From Limnohabitans sp. Jir61 (lineage in GTDB: Bacteria > Pseudomonadota > Gammaproteobacteria > Burkholderiales > Burkholderiaceae_C): a stretch of DNA of 64,000 bases. The DNA lies in NCBI RefSeq assembly GCF_003063545.1, contig NZ_NESD01000004.1, positions 124,001 through 188,000 on the forward strand, read 5' to 3'. A program made the translations under genes and the position numbers. Position 1 is the stretch's first letter, and every line of letters starts with the position of its first letter. Under the pieces are notes generated by a model, which did not search any database, had not been told where the DNA came from, and worked only from the letters and a program-made list of their open reading frames with translations. Positions 9,908-19,727 of this stretch are shown one piece after another.

Positions 9908-11004
9908 AAACCCTGCGTCGTTTGATTTATGGCGAAGTGCTCATCGCTGTTGCTTTTGTCACGGTTGCGTTTTTAGCGCTTTTCTTTTTCTTCGACTTTG
10001 TAGACGAGCTACAAAACGTAGGGAAAAACGGTGGTATCTACCAAGTGAGCCATGCATTTACTTATGTGCTGTTGCTGGTTCCGAGCCATATGTACGAGTT
10101 GCTACCCATCTCCGTGTTGATCGGCACTATTTTCGTGATGGCGCGTTTGGCGCAAAGCTCTGAATTCACCATTCTGCGAACCAGCGGTCTTGGACCCACC
10201 TTAGCGCTGCGTAACCTCATGGGCTTGGGTCTCGCATTTGTGTTGTTGACCTTCGCCGTGGGCGACTACCTCTCACCGTTTTGTGATCGATATGCCCAAC
10301 TGCTCAAGTCGCGCTATCTCGGTCAAATCACGGTCGGTCAAACGGGGGCATGGTTGCGCGAGCGCCAAGAAGACCGAAGTTTCGCGGTGAACGTCACTAC
10401 GCTCACACCCGAGGGAAACCCCAAAGGCATACGAATTTTTGAATTCAACAAAGCAGGGCAATGGGTGTCACTCACCAAAGCACAGGTCGGCCTGATTGCC
10501 AATGAGGAAGCCTGGGATTTGAAAGAGGTTGAACGCAACCAACTCGCCCAAGTCAATGGTCAATCGACCTTGGCTCGCAAATACATCGACAGTGAACGCT
10601 GGGCCACTGGCATCACCTCTGAAATGATTTCTGTCGCTCTGCTCAAACCAGAGCGCATGGGCACCTTGGACTTATTCCAATACATCCGCCATCTCAGTGA
10701 AAACGGGCAAACCACCCAGCGCTTTGAAATCGAGTTCTGGAAAAAAGTGTTCTACCCCCTGAGCTGTTTGGTGATGGTGGTCTTGGCCCTGCCATTTGCG
10801 TATTTGCATTTCCGCAGTGGCAACATTGCCAGCCATGTGTTTGGTGGTGTATTGGCCGGCATCAGCTTCTTCTTACTGAACAACGTGTTCAGCTACGTTG
10901 GCAACATCAACAGCTGGTCCCCGTGGTTTGCCGCGGCCGCGCCCGGCATGCTCTACTCACTCGCCTCTCTGGCCGCCTTTGGCTGGCTGGTGCTGCGTCA
11001 ATAA
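9904..11004 (+). CDS. lptG: LPS export ABC transporter permease LptG
   Basis: A 366-aa LptG/YjgQ permease with the same layout as LptF (N-terminal segment LIYGEVLIAVAFVTVAFLA, periplasmic domain, three C-terminal segments ending LASLAAFGWLVLRQ). It is the obligate partner of LptF in the LptB2FG complex. The ATG at 9904 overlaps the lptF stop by four bases. The next gene starts 6 bp downstream. Confidence 0.94.
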   Translation: MKTLRRLIYGEVLIAVAFVTVAFLALFFFFDFVDELQNVGKNGGIYQVSHAFTYVLLLVPSHMYELLPISVLIGTIFVMARLAQSSEFTILRTSGLGPTLALRNLMGLGLAFVLLTFAVGDYLSPFCDRYAQLLKSRYLGQITVGQTGAWLRERQEDRSFAVNVTTLTPEGNPKGIRIFEFNKAGQWVSLTKAQVGLIANEEAWDLKEVERNQLAQVNGQSTLARKYIDSERWATGITSEMISVALLKPERMGTLDLFQYIRHLSENGQTTQRFEIEFWKKVFYPLSCLVMVVLALPFAYLHFRSGNIASHVFGGVLAGISFFLLNNVFSYVGNINSWSPWFAAAAPGMLYSLASLAAFGWLVLRQ

Positions 11005-11010
11005 GGTTTT

Positions 11011-11385
11011 ATGCACGCCATCATTTTGTTTGCCCATGGCTCTCGCGACCCACTGTGGCACAAGCCCATTCAAGCGGTGGCTGAACGCATTGCACAGCGT
11101 TCGCCCGGCACGGTGGTGCGTTGCGCCTATCTTGAGTTGACCGAGCCCGACTTGCCTCATGTGGCCAACACCTTGGTCGCCGAGGGCGCGACCAGCCTGT
11201 GTGTGGTGCCCATGTTCTTAGGCGTGGGCCGCCATGCGCGCGAAGACTTGCCAGAACTCATCACTGCGTTGAAGGCCACACACCCATCGGTTGACGTAAG
11301 CTGCCAACCCGCTGTGGGCGAGCAAAGCAGCTTGCTCGATTTACTCGCGGACATCGCGTTGGGCCGCGCCAATAATGTGACGTAA
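11011..11385 (+). CDS. CbiX/SirB-like chelatase domain protein
   Basis: A 124-aa single-domain CbiX protein. It opens with the family hallmark ILFAHGSRDPLW, whose His is the metal-binding/catalytic residue in sirohydrochlorin ferro- or cobaltochelatases, and contains VVPMFLGVGRHAREDLP with the second His. The short length matches CbiX-S, which acts as a dimer. A cysB-like sulfur regulator follows, which fits a role in sirohaem for sulfite reduction, but the metal is not shown by the sequence. Confidence 0.8.
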   Translation: MHAIILFAHGSRDPLWHKPIQAVAERIAQRSPGTVVRCAYLELTEPDLPHVANTLVAEGATSLCVVPMFLGVGRHAREDLPELITALKATHPSVDVSCQPAVGEQSSLLDLLADIALGRANNVT

Positions 11386-11485
11386 ACAAGCCCAATCGAG
11401 CGCAAAGCCTGTGAATGCAAGGGTATAAAGAAAGCAATAGTTAGATGCTCAAGGCATAATGATTGGCAAATTACCAAGCCATGTC

Positions 11486-12427
11486 ATGAACCTACATCAA
11501 TTCCGTTTCGTCCAAGAAGCCGTCCGCCGCAACCTCAACCTCACCGAGGTGGCGAAGTCGCTCCACACCTCCCAGCCCGGCGTCTCTAAAGCCATCATTG
11601 AGCTGGAAGAAGAGTTGGGCATCGAGATCTTCTCTCGCCACGGCAAGCGTCTCAAGCGCGTGACTGAGCCCGGCCAGCATGTGCTGCGCAGCATCGAAGT
11701 CATCTTGCGCGAAGTGGGCAACCTCAAACGCATTGGCGAACAATTCAGCGCCGAAGACAGCGGCACTTTGTCCATCGCCACCACCCACACCCAAGCCCGT
11801 TATGTGCTGCCCGTGCCCGTGGCCAAGCTGCGCGAGGCCTACCCCAATGTGAACATCAGCCTGCACCAAGGCGCACCAGCCCAAGTGGCTCAAATGGTGA
11901 TGGACGAAGTGGCCGAGATTGGCATCGCTACCGAATCGCTGTCTGAATACCCCGAACTGGTGACCCTGCCCTGCTACGAATGGGAACACATGTTGGTCAT
12001 CCCCAAGTCGCACCCGCTCGCAGGCAAAGTGCGCATCACGCTCGAAGACTTGGCCGCTGAACCCATCATCACCTACCACCCATCATTTACTGGCCGCACC
12101 CGCATTGACAAAGCGTTTGCTGCGAAGAACCTCACACCACGCATTGCGCTTGAAGCGATTGACTCTGACGTGATCAAGACCTATGTGCGCTTGGGGTTAG
12201 GCGTGGGCATCGTGGCCGAGATGGCAGTGAAAGATGGCTTGGACGACGACCTAGTCGCACGCCCAGCCTCTCAACTGTTTGGCAAAAATGTGGCGCGTAT
12301 TGCGTTCAAACGCAGCGCCTACATTCGCCACTTTGTGTATGACTTTGCAGCACTCTTGAGCGACCGCCTCGACCGCAACCTGATCATGAAGGCCCTCGAT
12401 GGCCATCCGACTGATTTCAATATGTGA
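11486..12427 (+). CDS. LysR-type regulator, CysB/Cbl-like
   Basis: A 313-aa LysR regulator. The helix-turn-helix covers about residues 1-60 (LTEVAKSLHTSQPGVSKAI) and has the CysB-type NLNLTEVAKSLHTSQPG pattern rather than the generic LysR one; the effector domain retains THTQARYVLP, a CysB/Cbl ligand-pocket motif. CysB-type proteins activate sulfate or alkanesulfonate assimilation and sense O-acetylserine or APS. The start at 11486 gives the standard N-terminus MNLHQFRFVQEAV. The downstream aminotransferase overlaps or abuts it. Confidence 0.88.
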   Translation: MNLHQFRFVQEAVRRNLNLTEVAKSLHTSQPGVSKAIIELEEELGIEIFSRHGKRLKRVTEPGQHVLRSIEVILREVGNLKRIGEQFSAEDSGTLSIATTHTQARYVLPVPVAKLREAYPNVNISLHQGAPAQVAQMVMDEVAEIGIATESLSEYPELVTLPCYEWEHMLVIPKSHPLAGKVRITLEDLAAEPIITYHPSFTGRTRIDKAFAAKNLTPRIALEAIDSDVIKTYVRLGLGVGIVAEMAVKDGLDDDLVARPASQLFGKNVARIAFKRSAYIRHFVYDFAALLSDRLDRNLIMKALDGHPTDFNM

Positions 12428-12435
12428 GCCCCGTG

Positions 12436-13599
12436 ATGACTACACCACACCTCGACACCAAGTTCCCCAAAATCGGCACCACCATCTTCACGGTCATGTC
12501 GGCTTTGGCCACCGAGAAGAACGCCGTCAACCTCGGCCAAGGCTTCCCCGACTTTGACTGCGACCCAAAACTCGTGGCCTGCGTGAACGACGCCATGACC
12601 CACGGCCTCAACCAATACCCGCCCATGACCGGCGTGCCTGCGCTTCGCGAAGCTGTGGCCGACAAGATTGAGTCGCTGTATCAGCACCGCTACGACCCCA
12701 CCAGCGAAATCACCATCACAGCGGGCGCGACGCAAGCCATCCTCAGCATCATCTTGGCCGTGGTGCGTGCAGGTGATGAGGTGATCGTGCTCGAACCCTG
12801 CTACGACAGCTACATCCCCAACATCGACATGGCGGGCGGCGTGGCCGTGCGCGTGCCGCTCACCCCCGGCACCTTCCGACCTGACTTCGACAAAATCGCC
12901 GCGGCCATCACACCCAAGACCCGCGCCATCATCGTCAACAGCCCGCACAACCCCAGCGCCATGGTGTGGACCCGCGAGGAAATGCTCAAGCTTCAAGAGC
13001 TGCTCGCCCACACCAACATCGTGCTCATCAGTGACGAGGTCTACGAACACATGGTCTACGCCCCGCTGAAGCACCTCAGTGCGTCTAGCTTTCCCGGCTT
13101 GGCTGATCGCGCGTTCATCGTGTCGAGCTTTGGCAAAACCTTTCACGTCACCGGCTGGAAAATTGGCTACGTCGCAGCACCTGCGTCCTACAGCGCCGAG
13201 TTCCGCAAGGTGCATCAGTTCAACGTGTTTACAGTCAACACACCTGTGCAACATGGCTTGGCTGTCTTCCTCAAAGACCCACAACCTTATTTACAACTAC
13301 CCGCTTTCTACGCCGCCAAGCGCGATCTGTTTCGCCAAGGCTTGAGCCAAACCAAGTTTGAGCTGCTGCCGTCTGAAGGCAGCTACTTTCAATGCGTGCG
13401 CATCGACAAATTAGGCGTGCCCGAGAAAGACCTGAGCGAAGCCGACTTCTGCAAATGGCTCACTACTGAAATTGGTGTGGCCGCCATTCCTCTGTCGGCC
13501 TTTTATGCAGATGGTTTTGACCAACGCGTGGTGCGTTTTTGCTTTGCCAAAAAAGACGAAACCTTGAAGCTTGCGCTTGGCCGATTGGCTCGTTTGTGA
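12436..13599 (+). CDS. PLP-dependent aminotransferase, YbdL/methionine aminotransferase-like
   Basis: A 387-aa fold-type I aminotransferase (class I/II). Features are NLGQGFPDFDC, ITAGATQAI (phosphate-binding loop), NSPHNPSA, ISDEVYEHMVY (Asp contacting the pyridine nitrogen) and SFGKTFHVTGWK with the Schiff-base lysine near residue 234. Closest by pattern is E. coli YbdL, which prefers methionine, phenylalanine and histidine. The CysB-like gene just upstream supports a link to methionine/sulfur metabolism. A GTG at 12424 overlapping the upstream stop is an alternative start. Confidence 0.85.
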   Translation: MTTPHLDTKFPKIGTTIFTVMSALATEKNAVNLGQGFPDFDCDPKLVACVNDAMTHGLNQYPPMTGVPALREAVADKIESLYQHRYDPTSEITITAGATQAILSIILAVVRAGDEVIVLEPCYDSYIPNIDMAGGVAVRVPLTPGTFRPDFDKIAAAITPKTRAIIVNSPHNPSAMVWTREEMLKLQELLAHTNIVLISDEVYEHMVYAPLKHLSASSFPGLADRAFIVSSFGKTFHVTGWKIGYVAAPASYSAEFRKVHQFNVFTVNTPVQHGLAVFLKDPQPYLQLPAFYAAKRDLFRQGLSQTKFELLPSEGSYFQCVRIDKLGVPEKDLSEADFCKWLTTEIGVAAIPLSAFYADGFDQRVVRFCFAKKDETLKLALGRLARL

Positions 13600-13609
13600 T
13601 GATGCACCT

Positions 13610-14236
13610 ATGAAAGTCATCGTCGTTGCCAACCCCAAAGGGGGCGCTGGCAAATCCACCTTGTCCACCAATATCGCGGGCTACTTTGCGAGCCAAGGCC
13701 ACCGCGTCATGCTGGGCGATGCCGACACTCAGCAGTCCTCCAAACTCTGGCTGCAACAGCGCCCCGAAGTTCTTCCCCAAATTTCGACTTGGGAATATGA
13801 GGCCGACCTTGTGCTCACAGCCAAACCTCCCGCAGGCACCACCCATGTGGTGATCGACACGCCTGGCGGCATTCATGGCTGGCGGCTTAAGGAAGTGATT
13901 CGTCGCGCAGACAAAGTCATCGTCCCTGTCATGCCAAGCATGTTTGACATGCACGCCACGCAAGACTTTTTAAAGCAACTGGTAGAGATCACCAAAGACA
14001 TCCCCACTGATGTGCGTGTGATTGGTAACCGCGTGGATGCGCGCACCATCTCGGCATCGAATCTGCGCAAATTTGTAGAGTCACTCGACGTGCAAGTGCT
14101 CAGCTATTTGCGCGACACGCAGTACTACCTTCACATGGCTGCACACGGTTTGTCGTTGTTTGATATCACGCCGTCCAAAGTACAAAAAGATTTGGAGCAG
14201 TGGCAGCCGATTTGTCAGTGGCTAGATCAAGACTGA
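13610..14236 (+). CDS. ParA-family ATPase without a ParB partner
   Basis: A 208-aa P-loop ATPase of the ParA/MinD group. The deviant Walker A KGGAGKST (residues 10-17) carries the signature lysine, DADTQQSS is the switch I region, and VVIDTPGG is Walker B. Such short ParA proteins position plasmids, chromosomal loci or protein complexes by ATP-driven gradients on the nucleoid. No parB-like gene or obvious cargo is adjacent; the neighbours are an aminotransferase (10 bp upstream) and hrpA (convergent, 1 bp away). Confidence 0.85.
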   Translation: MKVIVVANPKGGAGKSTLSTNIAGYFASQGHRVMLGDADTQQSSKLWLQQRPEVLPQISTWEYEADLVLTAKPPAGTTHVVIDTPGGIHGWRLKEVIRRADKVIVPVMPSMFDMHATQDFLKQLVEITKDIPTDVRVIGNRVDARTISASNLRKFVESLDVQVLSYLRDTQYYLHMAAHGLSLFDITPSKVQKDLEQWQPICQWLDQD

Positions 14237-14237
14237 A

Positions 14238-17200
14238 TCAATAACTCAACTGCTGCCAAGCCTTATCCAACCGCTTCACACTTACCGGCTGCGGTGTGCG
14301 CAGCTCTTGCGCGAAGAAGCTCACGCGCAGCTCTTCCAGTAGCCACCTGAACTCTTGCATGCGTGCATCTGTCACGCCTTTGCGCTCGGCCACCAAGCGC
14401 CAATACTTTTGATCCAGCGGTTTAAGTTCAGCCAGTTTGGTGGCGTCACGTGCAGCATCGGCGCGCAGTTTGTCTAGGCGCAGCACCACGGCTTTGAGGT
14501 AACGCGCAAAGTGCTGCAGCTGAGTGTAGGGCGTGTCGGCGATGAAGCGTTTTCCCACCAAGCGCTGCAACTGTTGCGCGGCGTCGGCCACGCTGTCGGG
14601 GCTGATTTTGGTGTCTTTCACTTTGCGGCTGGCCGCTGCAAACTCGGTCAGAACGTTGCTAGCCAAGCGGGCTATCTCGTTGGCAATCAGCGTCAGTCGG
14701 CCACGGCCTTCATCTAGGCGGCGTTTGAAGTCGACCTCGCTCGTAGGCAATGGGTCGAGCAAGAAAGCGCGGTCCAAAGCCACATCCAATATTTGCTGTT
14801 TGAGTTCGTCCGCCGTGCCCAAACTCATGTACGCCACCGACATTTTTTGCAAGTCGGGCAAGTTCTTCTCAAGGTACTTGAGCGCGTCTTTGATTTGAAT
14901 GGCAAACAAACGACGCAAGCCCGCACGGTGCTTGGTGGCCGCTACTTCGGGCTCGTCAAACACTTCAATGCACACGGCATCGCCCATATCCACCAATGCC
15001 GGAAAACCAATGAGGGTTTGTTTGCCTTTGGTGATTTCCATCAGCTCAGGTAGCTCACCAAAAGTCCAGCTGGTGTAACGCTGCTCCGCAGGCGCGGACG
15101 CGGCAGCACTACCAGAAGGCGTCGAGCGATGAGGGGCAGCGGGTGACGATTTCTGATAGGCATGAGGAGCCCGCTGCCCCGCATCGTTCGACGCCGCAGC
15201 ATCGTCAACGCCAGCTCCCACACTCAGAGTGCCCACACCTTTCAAAGCCGCCAAAGCCTGAAACGCCCCCCGAGCCTGACTCCCCAACTCAGCCTTCAAA
15301 GCCCCCAAGTTGCGCCCATGCCCCAACTGCCGCCCATGCTCATCCACCACGCGGAAGTTCATGAACAGGTGCGGCGGCAACATATCGACTTTGAAATCTG
15401 CACGCTTCACATCCACTTGGGTGGCGTCGCGCACCAGCTTGAGCAAAGCATCCACCAAAGGACCAGAGCCAAACACCGTGTCAGCAGACAAAGCCTCGGT
15501 CAACCGTGCCGCGCTCTCAGGCAACGGCACGAGACGCGAGCGAGGCCGCTGGTGCAAGGTTTTAAGCAAGGCATGAATTTTTTGGTTCAGCATGCCCGGC
15601 ACCAACCACTCGGCGCGTTCTTCGCTGACTTGGTTCAACACAAACAAGGGCACGGTCACAGTCAAGCCGTCTTTGGCGTCGCCGGGTTCGTGCAGGTAGT
15701 CGGCCGTGCAGTCCACACCGCCCATGCGCAATGTTTTGGGGAATGCTTGCGTGGTGATGCCTGCTGCTTGGTGGCGCATCAGCTCTTCGCGGCTCAGGCA
15801 CAACAACTTAGGCTGACGTTTGACTTCTTCGCGATACCAATGCTCCAGCGTGACCAAGCTGCACACATCGGCGGGCAGCTGCTGGTCGTAAAAGGCGTAG
15901 ATGAGTGCATCGTCCACCAGCACGTCTTGACGACGCGATTTGTGTTCTAGCTCTTCCACTTGTGCGATGAGCTTTTGGTTGGCCGCGAGAAACGGCAGCT
16001 TGGTGTCTAGCTCGCCCGCCACCAACCCTTCGCGAATAAAGATTTCGCGCGCGCCTACCATGTCCACTTTGCTATAGCTCACACGGCGGCCGTTGTAGAC
16101 CACCAAACCGTACAGCGTGGCGCGTTCTAGCGCTTTGACCTCACCCGCTTTCTTTTCCCAATGCGGGTCGAGCAATTGTTTTTTCAGCAGATGGCCGCCC
16201 ACCTGCTCTAGCCACTGTGGCTCCATCGCAGCAATGCCTCGGCCAAACAAGCGCGTGGTTTCCACCAGCTCGGCCACCACAATCCAGCGGCCCGGCTTCT
16301 TGCGCAAGTGCGCGCCGGGGTGACGGTAAAACTTGATGCCCCGTGCACCCAAATACGCCTCATCGTCTTCGAGCTTGCAACCCACGTTGCCCAGCAAACC
16401 CGCCAACATCGACAAGTGCAATTGCTCGTAGCTGGCGGGCAAGGTGTTGATGCGCCATTTGTGCTCGGTCACCACCGTCAACAGCTGGGTGTGCGTGTCG
16501 CGCCACTCGCGCACGCGGCGCACGTTGATGAAGTTTTGGCGCAGCAAGGCTTCGTATTGGCGGTTGCTCAGCTTGTGCTCAGTGGGCACGCCGGTCGTTC
16601 CCACCTTCACCGCGCCTTGCTTGCTTTGCGGCTGCTTGACCGCAATTTGCTGCTTCATGCTGGCGGGCAAATGAGGCTTACCACCGCGCGAGTTTTCGAG
16701 CCACTTCCACAGGTTGAGGTAGCCACTGAACTCGCTGCGGTCGTCGTCAAACTTGGCATGAGCTTGGTCAGCCGCTGCTTGCGCTTCCATCGGTCGGTCA
16801 CGCACATCTTGCACGCTCAGGGCCGAGGCAATGATGAGCACTTCATCCAAAGCGTTGCGTTCACGTGCTTCCAAAATCATGCGGCCCACTCGGGGGTCGA
16901 GTGGCAGTTTGGCCAGTTCACGGCCCACGTTCGTCAGCTCGTTGTCGTCATCCACTGCGCCGAGTTCGCTCAGCAATTGGTAGCCATCGGCAATTGCTTT
17001 GGGGCGCGGCGCTTCGAGAAACGGAAACTGCTCCACGTTACCGAGGTGCAGCGACTTCATGCGCAAAATCACGCCAGCGAGCGAGCTGCGCAAAATTTCG
17101 GGGTCGGTGAATTTCGTTCGACCGTTGAAATCCACCTCGTCATACAAGCGGATGCAAATGCCGTTGGCCACACGGCCACAACGGCCTGCACGTTGGTTGG

Positions 17201-18278
17201 ATGCGGCTTGGCTGATGGGCTCGACCATCAACTGTTCCACCTTGCTGCGCCAGCTGTAGCGCTTGACGCGCGCCGTGCCTGCATCAATTACATAGCGAAT
17301 GCCGGGTACGGTGAGTGAGGTTTCGGCCACGTTGGTGGCCAGCACGATGCGGCGGCCACCATGCGTATCGAACACGCGGTCTTGCTCGGCAGTTGAAAGC
17401 CGCGCAAACAACGGCAGCACCTCAGCGCTGCGCATGACGGGGCTGTGGCTCAGGTGGGCACGCAAGTGGTCGGCTGCTTCGCGAATTTCACGCTCACCCG
17501 GCAAGAACACCAAGATGTCGCCCTGCTGCGATGGGTTGCTCCACAACTCGTCCACGCCGTCGGCAATGGCGTTGTTCAGGTCGTAGTCACGCTTTTCTTC
17601 AAACGGGCGGTAGCGCATCTCTACGGGAAAGGTACGGCCCGACACCATCAACACAGGCGCAGGGCCCTTGGCGGATGCAAAGTGCTGCGCAAAGCGGTCA
17701 GCATCAATCGTGGCCGAGGTCACGATGATCTTTAGGTCAGGCCTGCGCGGCAAGATTTCGCGCAAGTAGCCAAGAAGAAAGTCAATGTTCAGGCTGCGCT
17801 CGTGGGCCTCGTCAATGATGATGGTGTCGTAGGCTTTGAGAAGTGGGTCGTTTTGCGTTTCGGCCAACAAAATACCGTCGGTCATCAGCTTGACGGAAGC
17901 GTCTTTGCTCAGCCGGTCTTGGAAGCGCACCTTGAAACCCACCACATCGCCAAGCGGTGTTTTGAGCTCTTCAGCAATGCGCTTGGCCACCGAGCTGGCG
18001 GCAATGCGGCGTGGCTGGGTGTGGCCGATGATTTGTTTGCGTTGTCCAGGCTTGGGGTTGGGCCCCAGCTCGCGCCCTTGTCCTCTGCCCAGAGCCAGCG
18101 CCATTTTGGGCAACTGCGTGGTTTTGCCTGAGCCTGTTTCGCCACACACGATGACCACTTGATGGACATCGATGGCAGCCATGATTTCCTCGCGCCTGCC
18201 CGATACGGGCAACGATTCTGGAAATTCAATCTGGAAGGGAACGGACGTAGACAAATCAGGCACTAACTTGATAGACAA
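14238..18278 (-). CDS. hrpA: ATP-dependent DEAH-box RNA helicase HrpA
   Basis: A 1346-aa DEAH/RHA helicase. Walker A GETGSGKTT is at residues 46-54 and DEAH at 156-159, followed by the SAT motif, QRAGRCGR motif VI, the HA2/OB region and the long C-terminal DUF3418 domain typical of bacterial HrpA. HrpA unwinds RNA and is involved in rescue of stalled ribosomes and mRNA processing. The start is uncertain: TTG at 18278 has GGGG about ten bases upstream; a GTG at 18263 is the alternative. A low-complexity Pro/Ala/Ser insert around base 15100-15250 separates the helicase and C-terminal parts. Confidence 0.93.
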   Translation of the reverse strand: MSIKLVPDLSTSVPFQIEFPESLPVSGRREEIMAAIDVHQVVIVCGETGSGKTTQLPKMALALGRGQGRELGPNPKPGQRKQIIGHTQPRRIAASSVAKRIAEELKTPLGDVVGFKVRFQDRLSKDASVKLMTDGILLAETQNDPLLKAYDTIIIDEAHERSLNIDFLLGYLREILPRRPDLKIIVTSATIDADRFAQHFASAKGPAPVLMVSGRTFPVEMRYRPFEEKRDYDLNNAIADGVDELWSNPSQQGDILVFLPGEREIREAADHLRAHLSHSPVMRSAEVLPLFARLSTAEQDRVFDTHGGRRIVLATNVAETSLTVPGIRYVIDAGTARVKRYSWRSKVEQLMVEPISQAASNQRAGRCGRVANGICIRLYDEVDFNGRTKFTDPEILRSSLAGVILRMKSLHLGNVEQFPFLEAPRPKAIADGYQLLSELGAVDDDNELTNVGRELAKLPLDPRVGRMILEARERNALDEVLIIASALSVQDVRDRPMEAQAAADQAHAKFDDDRSEFSGYLNLWKWLENSRGGKPHLPASMKQQIAVKQPQSKQGAVKVGTTGVPTEHKLSNRQYEALLRQNFINVRRVREWRDTHTQLLTVVTEHKWRINTLPASYEQLHLSMLAGLLGNVGCKLEDDEAYLGARGIKFYRHPGAHLRKKPGRWIVVAELVETTRLFGRGIAAMEPQWLEQVGGHLLKKQLLDPHWEKKAGEVKALERATLYGLVVYNGRRVSYSKVDMVGAREIFIREGLVAGELDTKLPFLAANQKLIAQVEELEHKSRRQDVLVDDALIYAFYDQQLPADVCSLVTLEHWYREEVKRQPKLLCLSREELMRHQAAGITTQAFPKTLRMGGVDCTADYLHEPGDAKDGLTVTVPLFVLNQVSEERAEWLVPGMLNQKIHALLKTLHQRPRSRLVPLPESAARLTEALSADTVFGSGPLVDALLKLVRDATQVDVKRADFKVDMLPPHLFMNFRVVDEHGRQLGHGRNLGALKAELGSQARGAFQALAALKGVGTLSVGAGVDDAAASNDAGQRAPHAYQKSSPAAPHRSTPSGSAAASAPAEQRYTSWTFGELPELMEITKGKQTLIGFPALVDMGDAVCIEVFDEPEVAATKHRAGLRRLFAIQIKDALKYLEKNLPDLQKMSVAYMSLGTADELKQQILDVALDRAFLLDPLPTSEVDFKRRLDEGRGRLTLIANEIARLASNVLTEFAAASRKVKDTKISPDSVADAAQQLQRLVGKRFIADTPYTQLQHFARYLKAVVLRLDKLRADAARDATKLAELKPLDQKYWRLVAERKGVTDARMQEFRWLLEELRVSFFAQELRTPQPVSVKRLDKAWQQLSY

Positions 18279-18346
18279 TCCGCAATTATCCCCGTCCGGC
18301 TCACACCGAGAACGTTCAACCTTTTACCCGCCACAAACCAGCCCAC

Positions 18347-19693
18347 ATGTCCGCCGTTTTTGACTTCACCTTTGTGCCTTGGTTCCGCTCGGTCGCGCCC
18401 TACATTCACATGCACCGCGGCAAGACCTTTGTCGTCGGTATCGCAGGCGAGGCCATTGAAGCAGGCAAGCTACCCAACTTGGCGCAAGATTTGGCGCTGA
18501 TCCAAAGCATGGGCGTGCGGATTGTGTTGGTCCACGGCTTTCGTCCACAGGTAAACGAGCAACTGGCAGCAAAAGGCCATGTGCCTCAGTATTCACACGG
18601 CATGCGTATCACTGACGGTGTGGCCCTTGACTGCGCACAAGAAGCCGCAGGTCAACTGCGCTACGAGATTGAAGCCGCCTTCAGCCAAGCCCTGCCCAAC
18701 ACACCCATGGCCGGCGCCACAGTGCGTGTGATTTCTGGCAACTTCATCACGGCACGCCCCGTGGGCATCTTGGACGGAGTCGACTTTCAGCACTCAGGCT
18801 TGGTGCGTAAGGTGGACGTGGCCGGGATCACCCAAACACTTGCAGCGGGTTCAATGGTGTTGCTCTCTCCCTTTGGCTTCTCGCCCACCGGCGAAGCGTT
18901 TAACTTAACCATGGAAGAAGTAGCCACATCAGTTGCCACTGCCTTGCAAGCTGATAAGTTGATTTTTGTTACCGAAACACCGGGCATTCGTATCAACCCT
19001 GCAGAGCCTGCCAGTGAAGATAACCCCATCGACACCGAGCTACCCTTGGACGCTGCCAAAAAGCTGCTGGCGACCCTGCCCCACACGACCAACCCATCCG
19101 ACATTGCGTTTTACTTGCAGCATTGCGTGAAGGCTTGCGAGACGGGCGTGGAGCGTAGCCATATTTTGCCGTTCGCTGTGGACGGCTCGTTACTGCTAGA
19201 GGTGTACATGCATGACGGCATTGGCACCATGGTGGTGGACGAGAAGCTGGAAGAACTGCGCGAAGCAACGCACGAAGATGTGGGCGGCATCTTGCAACTG
19301 ATTGAGCCGTTTGAGAACGACGGCACGCTGGTAAAGCGTGACCGCAACGAGATTGAACGCGATGTGGGCCAATACACCGTCATCGACCATGACGGCGTGA
19401 TATTTGCCTGTGCGGCGCTCTACCCCTACCCCGAAGCACAAACGGGCGAGATGGCAGCGCTTACCGTGTCACCCCAATCACAAGGCCAAGGCGACGGCGA
19501 GAAGGTCTTGAAGCGCATCGAGCACCGCGCACGCAACAAAGGCCTCAAGAGCATTTTTGTGCTGACCACACGCACCAAGCACTGGTTCTTGAAACGCGGC
19601 TTTGTGCAGGTCGACCCAGACTGGCTGCCCGAAGCCCGCAAGCGCAAATACAACACCGATCGCAAGAGCTTGGTTTTGGTAAAGAAGCTGTAA
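18347..19693 (+). CDS. argA: N-acetylglutamate synthase
   Basis: A 448-aa ArgA with an N-terminal amino acid kinase domain (VLVHGFRPQVNEQL; about residues 20-290) and a C-terminal GNAT acetyltransferase domain (from about 295; LTVSPQSQGQGDGEKVL is the acetyl-CoA loop). It makes N-acetylglutamate from glutamate and acetyl-CoA, the first step of arginine synthesis, and the kinase domain usually carries arginine feedback. Length matches E. coli ArgA (443 aa). It is divergent from hrpA and followed by a strong terminator. Arginine supply also feeds ornithine lipid synthesis, though the genes are not linked in an operon. Confidence 0.93.
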   Translation: MSAVFDFTFVPWFRSVAPYIHMHRGKTFVVGIAGEAIEAGKLPNLAQDLALIQSMGVRIVLVHGFRPQVNEQLAAKGHVPQYSHGMRITDGVALDCAQEAAGQLRYEIEAAFSQALPNTPMAGATVRVISGNFITARPVGILDGVDFQHSGLVRKVDVAGITQTLAAGSMVLLSPFGFSPTGEAFNLTMEEVATSVATALQADKLIFVTETPGIRINPAEPASEDNPIDTELPLDAAKKLLATLPHTTNPSDIAFYLQHCVKACETGVERSHILPFAVDGSLLLEVYMHDGIGTMVVDEKLEELREATHEDVGGILQLIEPFENDGTLVKRDRNEIERDVGQYTVIDHDGVIFACAALYPYPEAQTGEMAALTVSPQSQGQGDGEKVLKRIEHRARNKGLKSIFVLTTRTKHWFLKRGFVQVDPDWLPEARKRKYNTDRKSLVLVKKL

Positions 19694-19697
19694 TGAC

Positions 19698-19727
19698 AAA
19701 CGGGGCTGAAAAGCCCCGTTTCTTTTT
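19698..19727 (+). terminator. Rho-independent terminator between argA and dsbB
   Basis: AAACGGGGCT, loop GAA, AGCCCCGTTT, then CTTTTT on the plus strand. It ends argA and, read the other way, sits just after the dsbB stop, so it may serve both convergent genes. Confidence 0.9.

Noticed and set aside
11492-12079. A 195-residue minus-strand open frame inside the cysB-like gene
   Set aside because: It is rich in Gly/Val/His/Asp with no family features and mirrors the codon pattern of the real gene on the other strand.
12319-13284. A 321-residue minus-strand open frame across the aminotransferase
   Set aside because: The plus-strand aminotransferase is a clear family member; this antisense frame has shadow composition only.
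15162-17318. Long plus-strand open frames (262 and 336 residues) inside hrpA
   Set aside because: hrpA covers them with intact helicase motifs; the frames have no motif, ribosome site or family resemblance.
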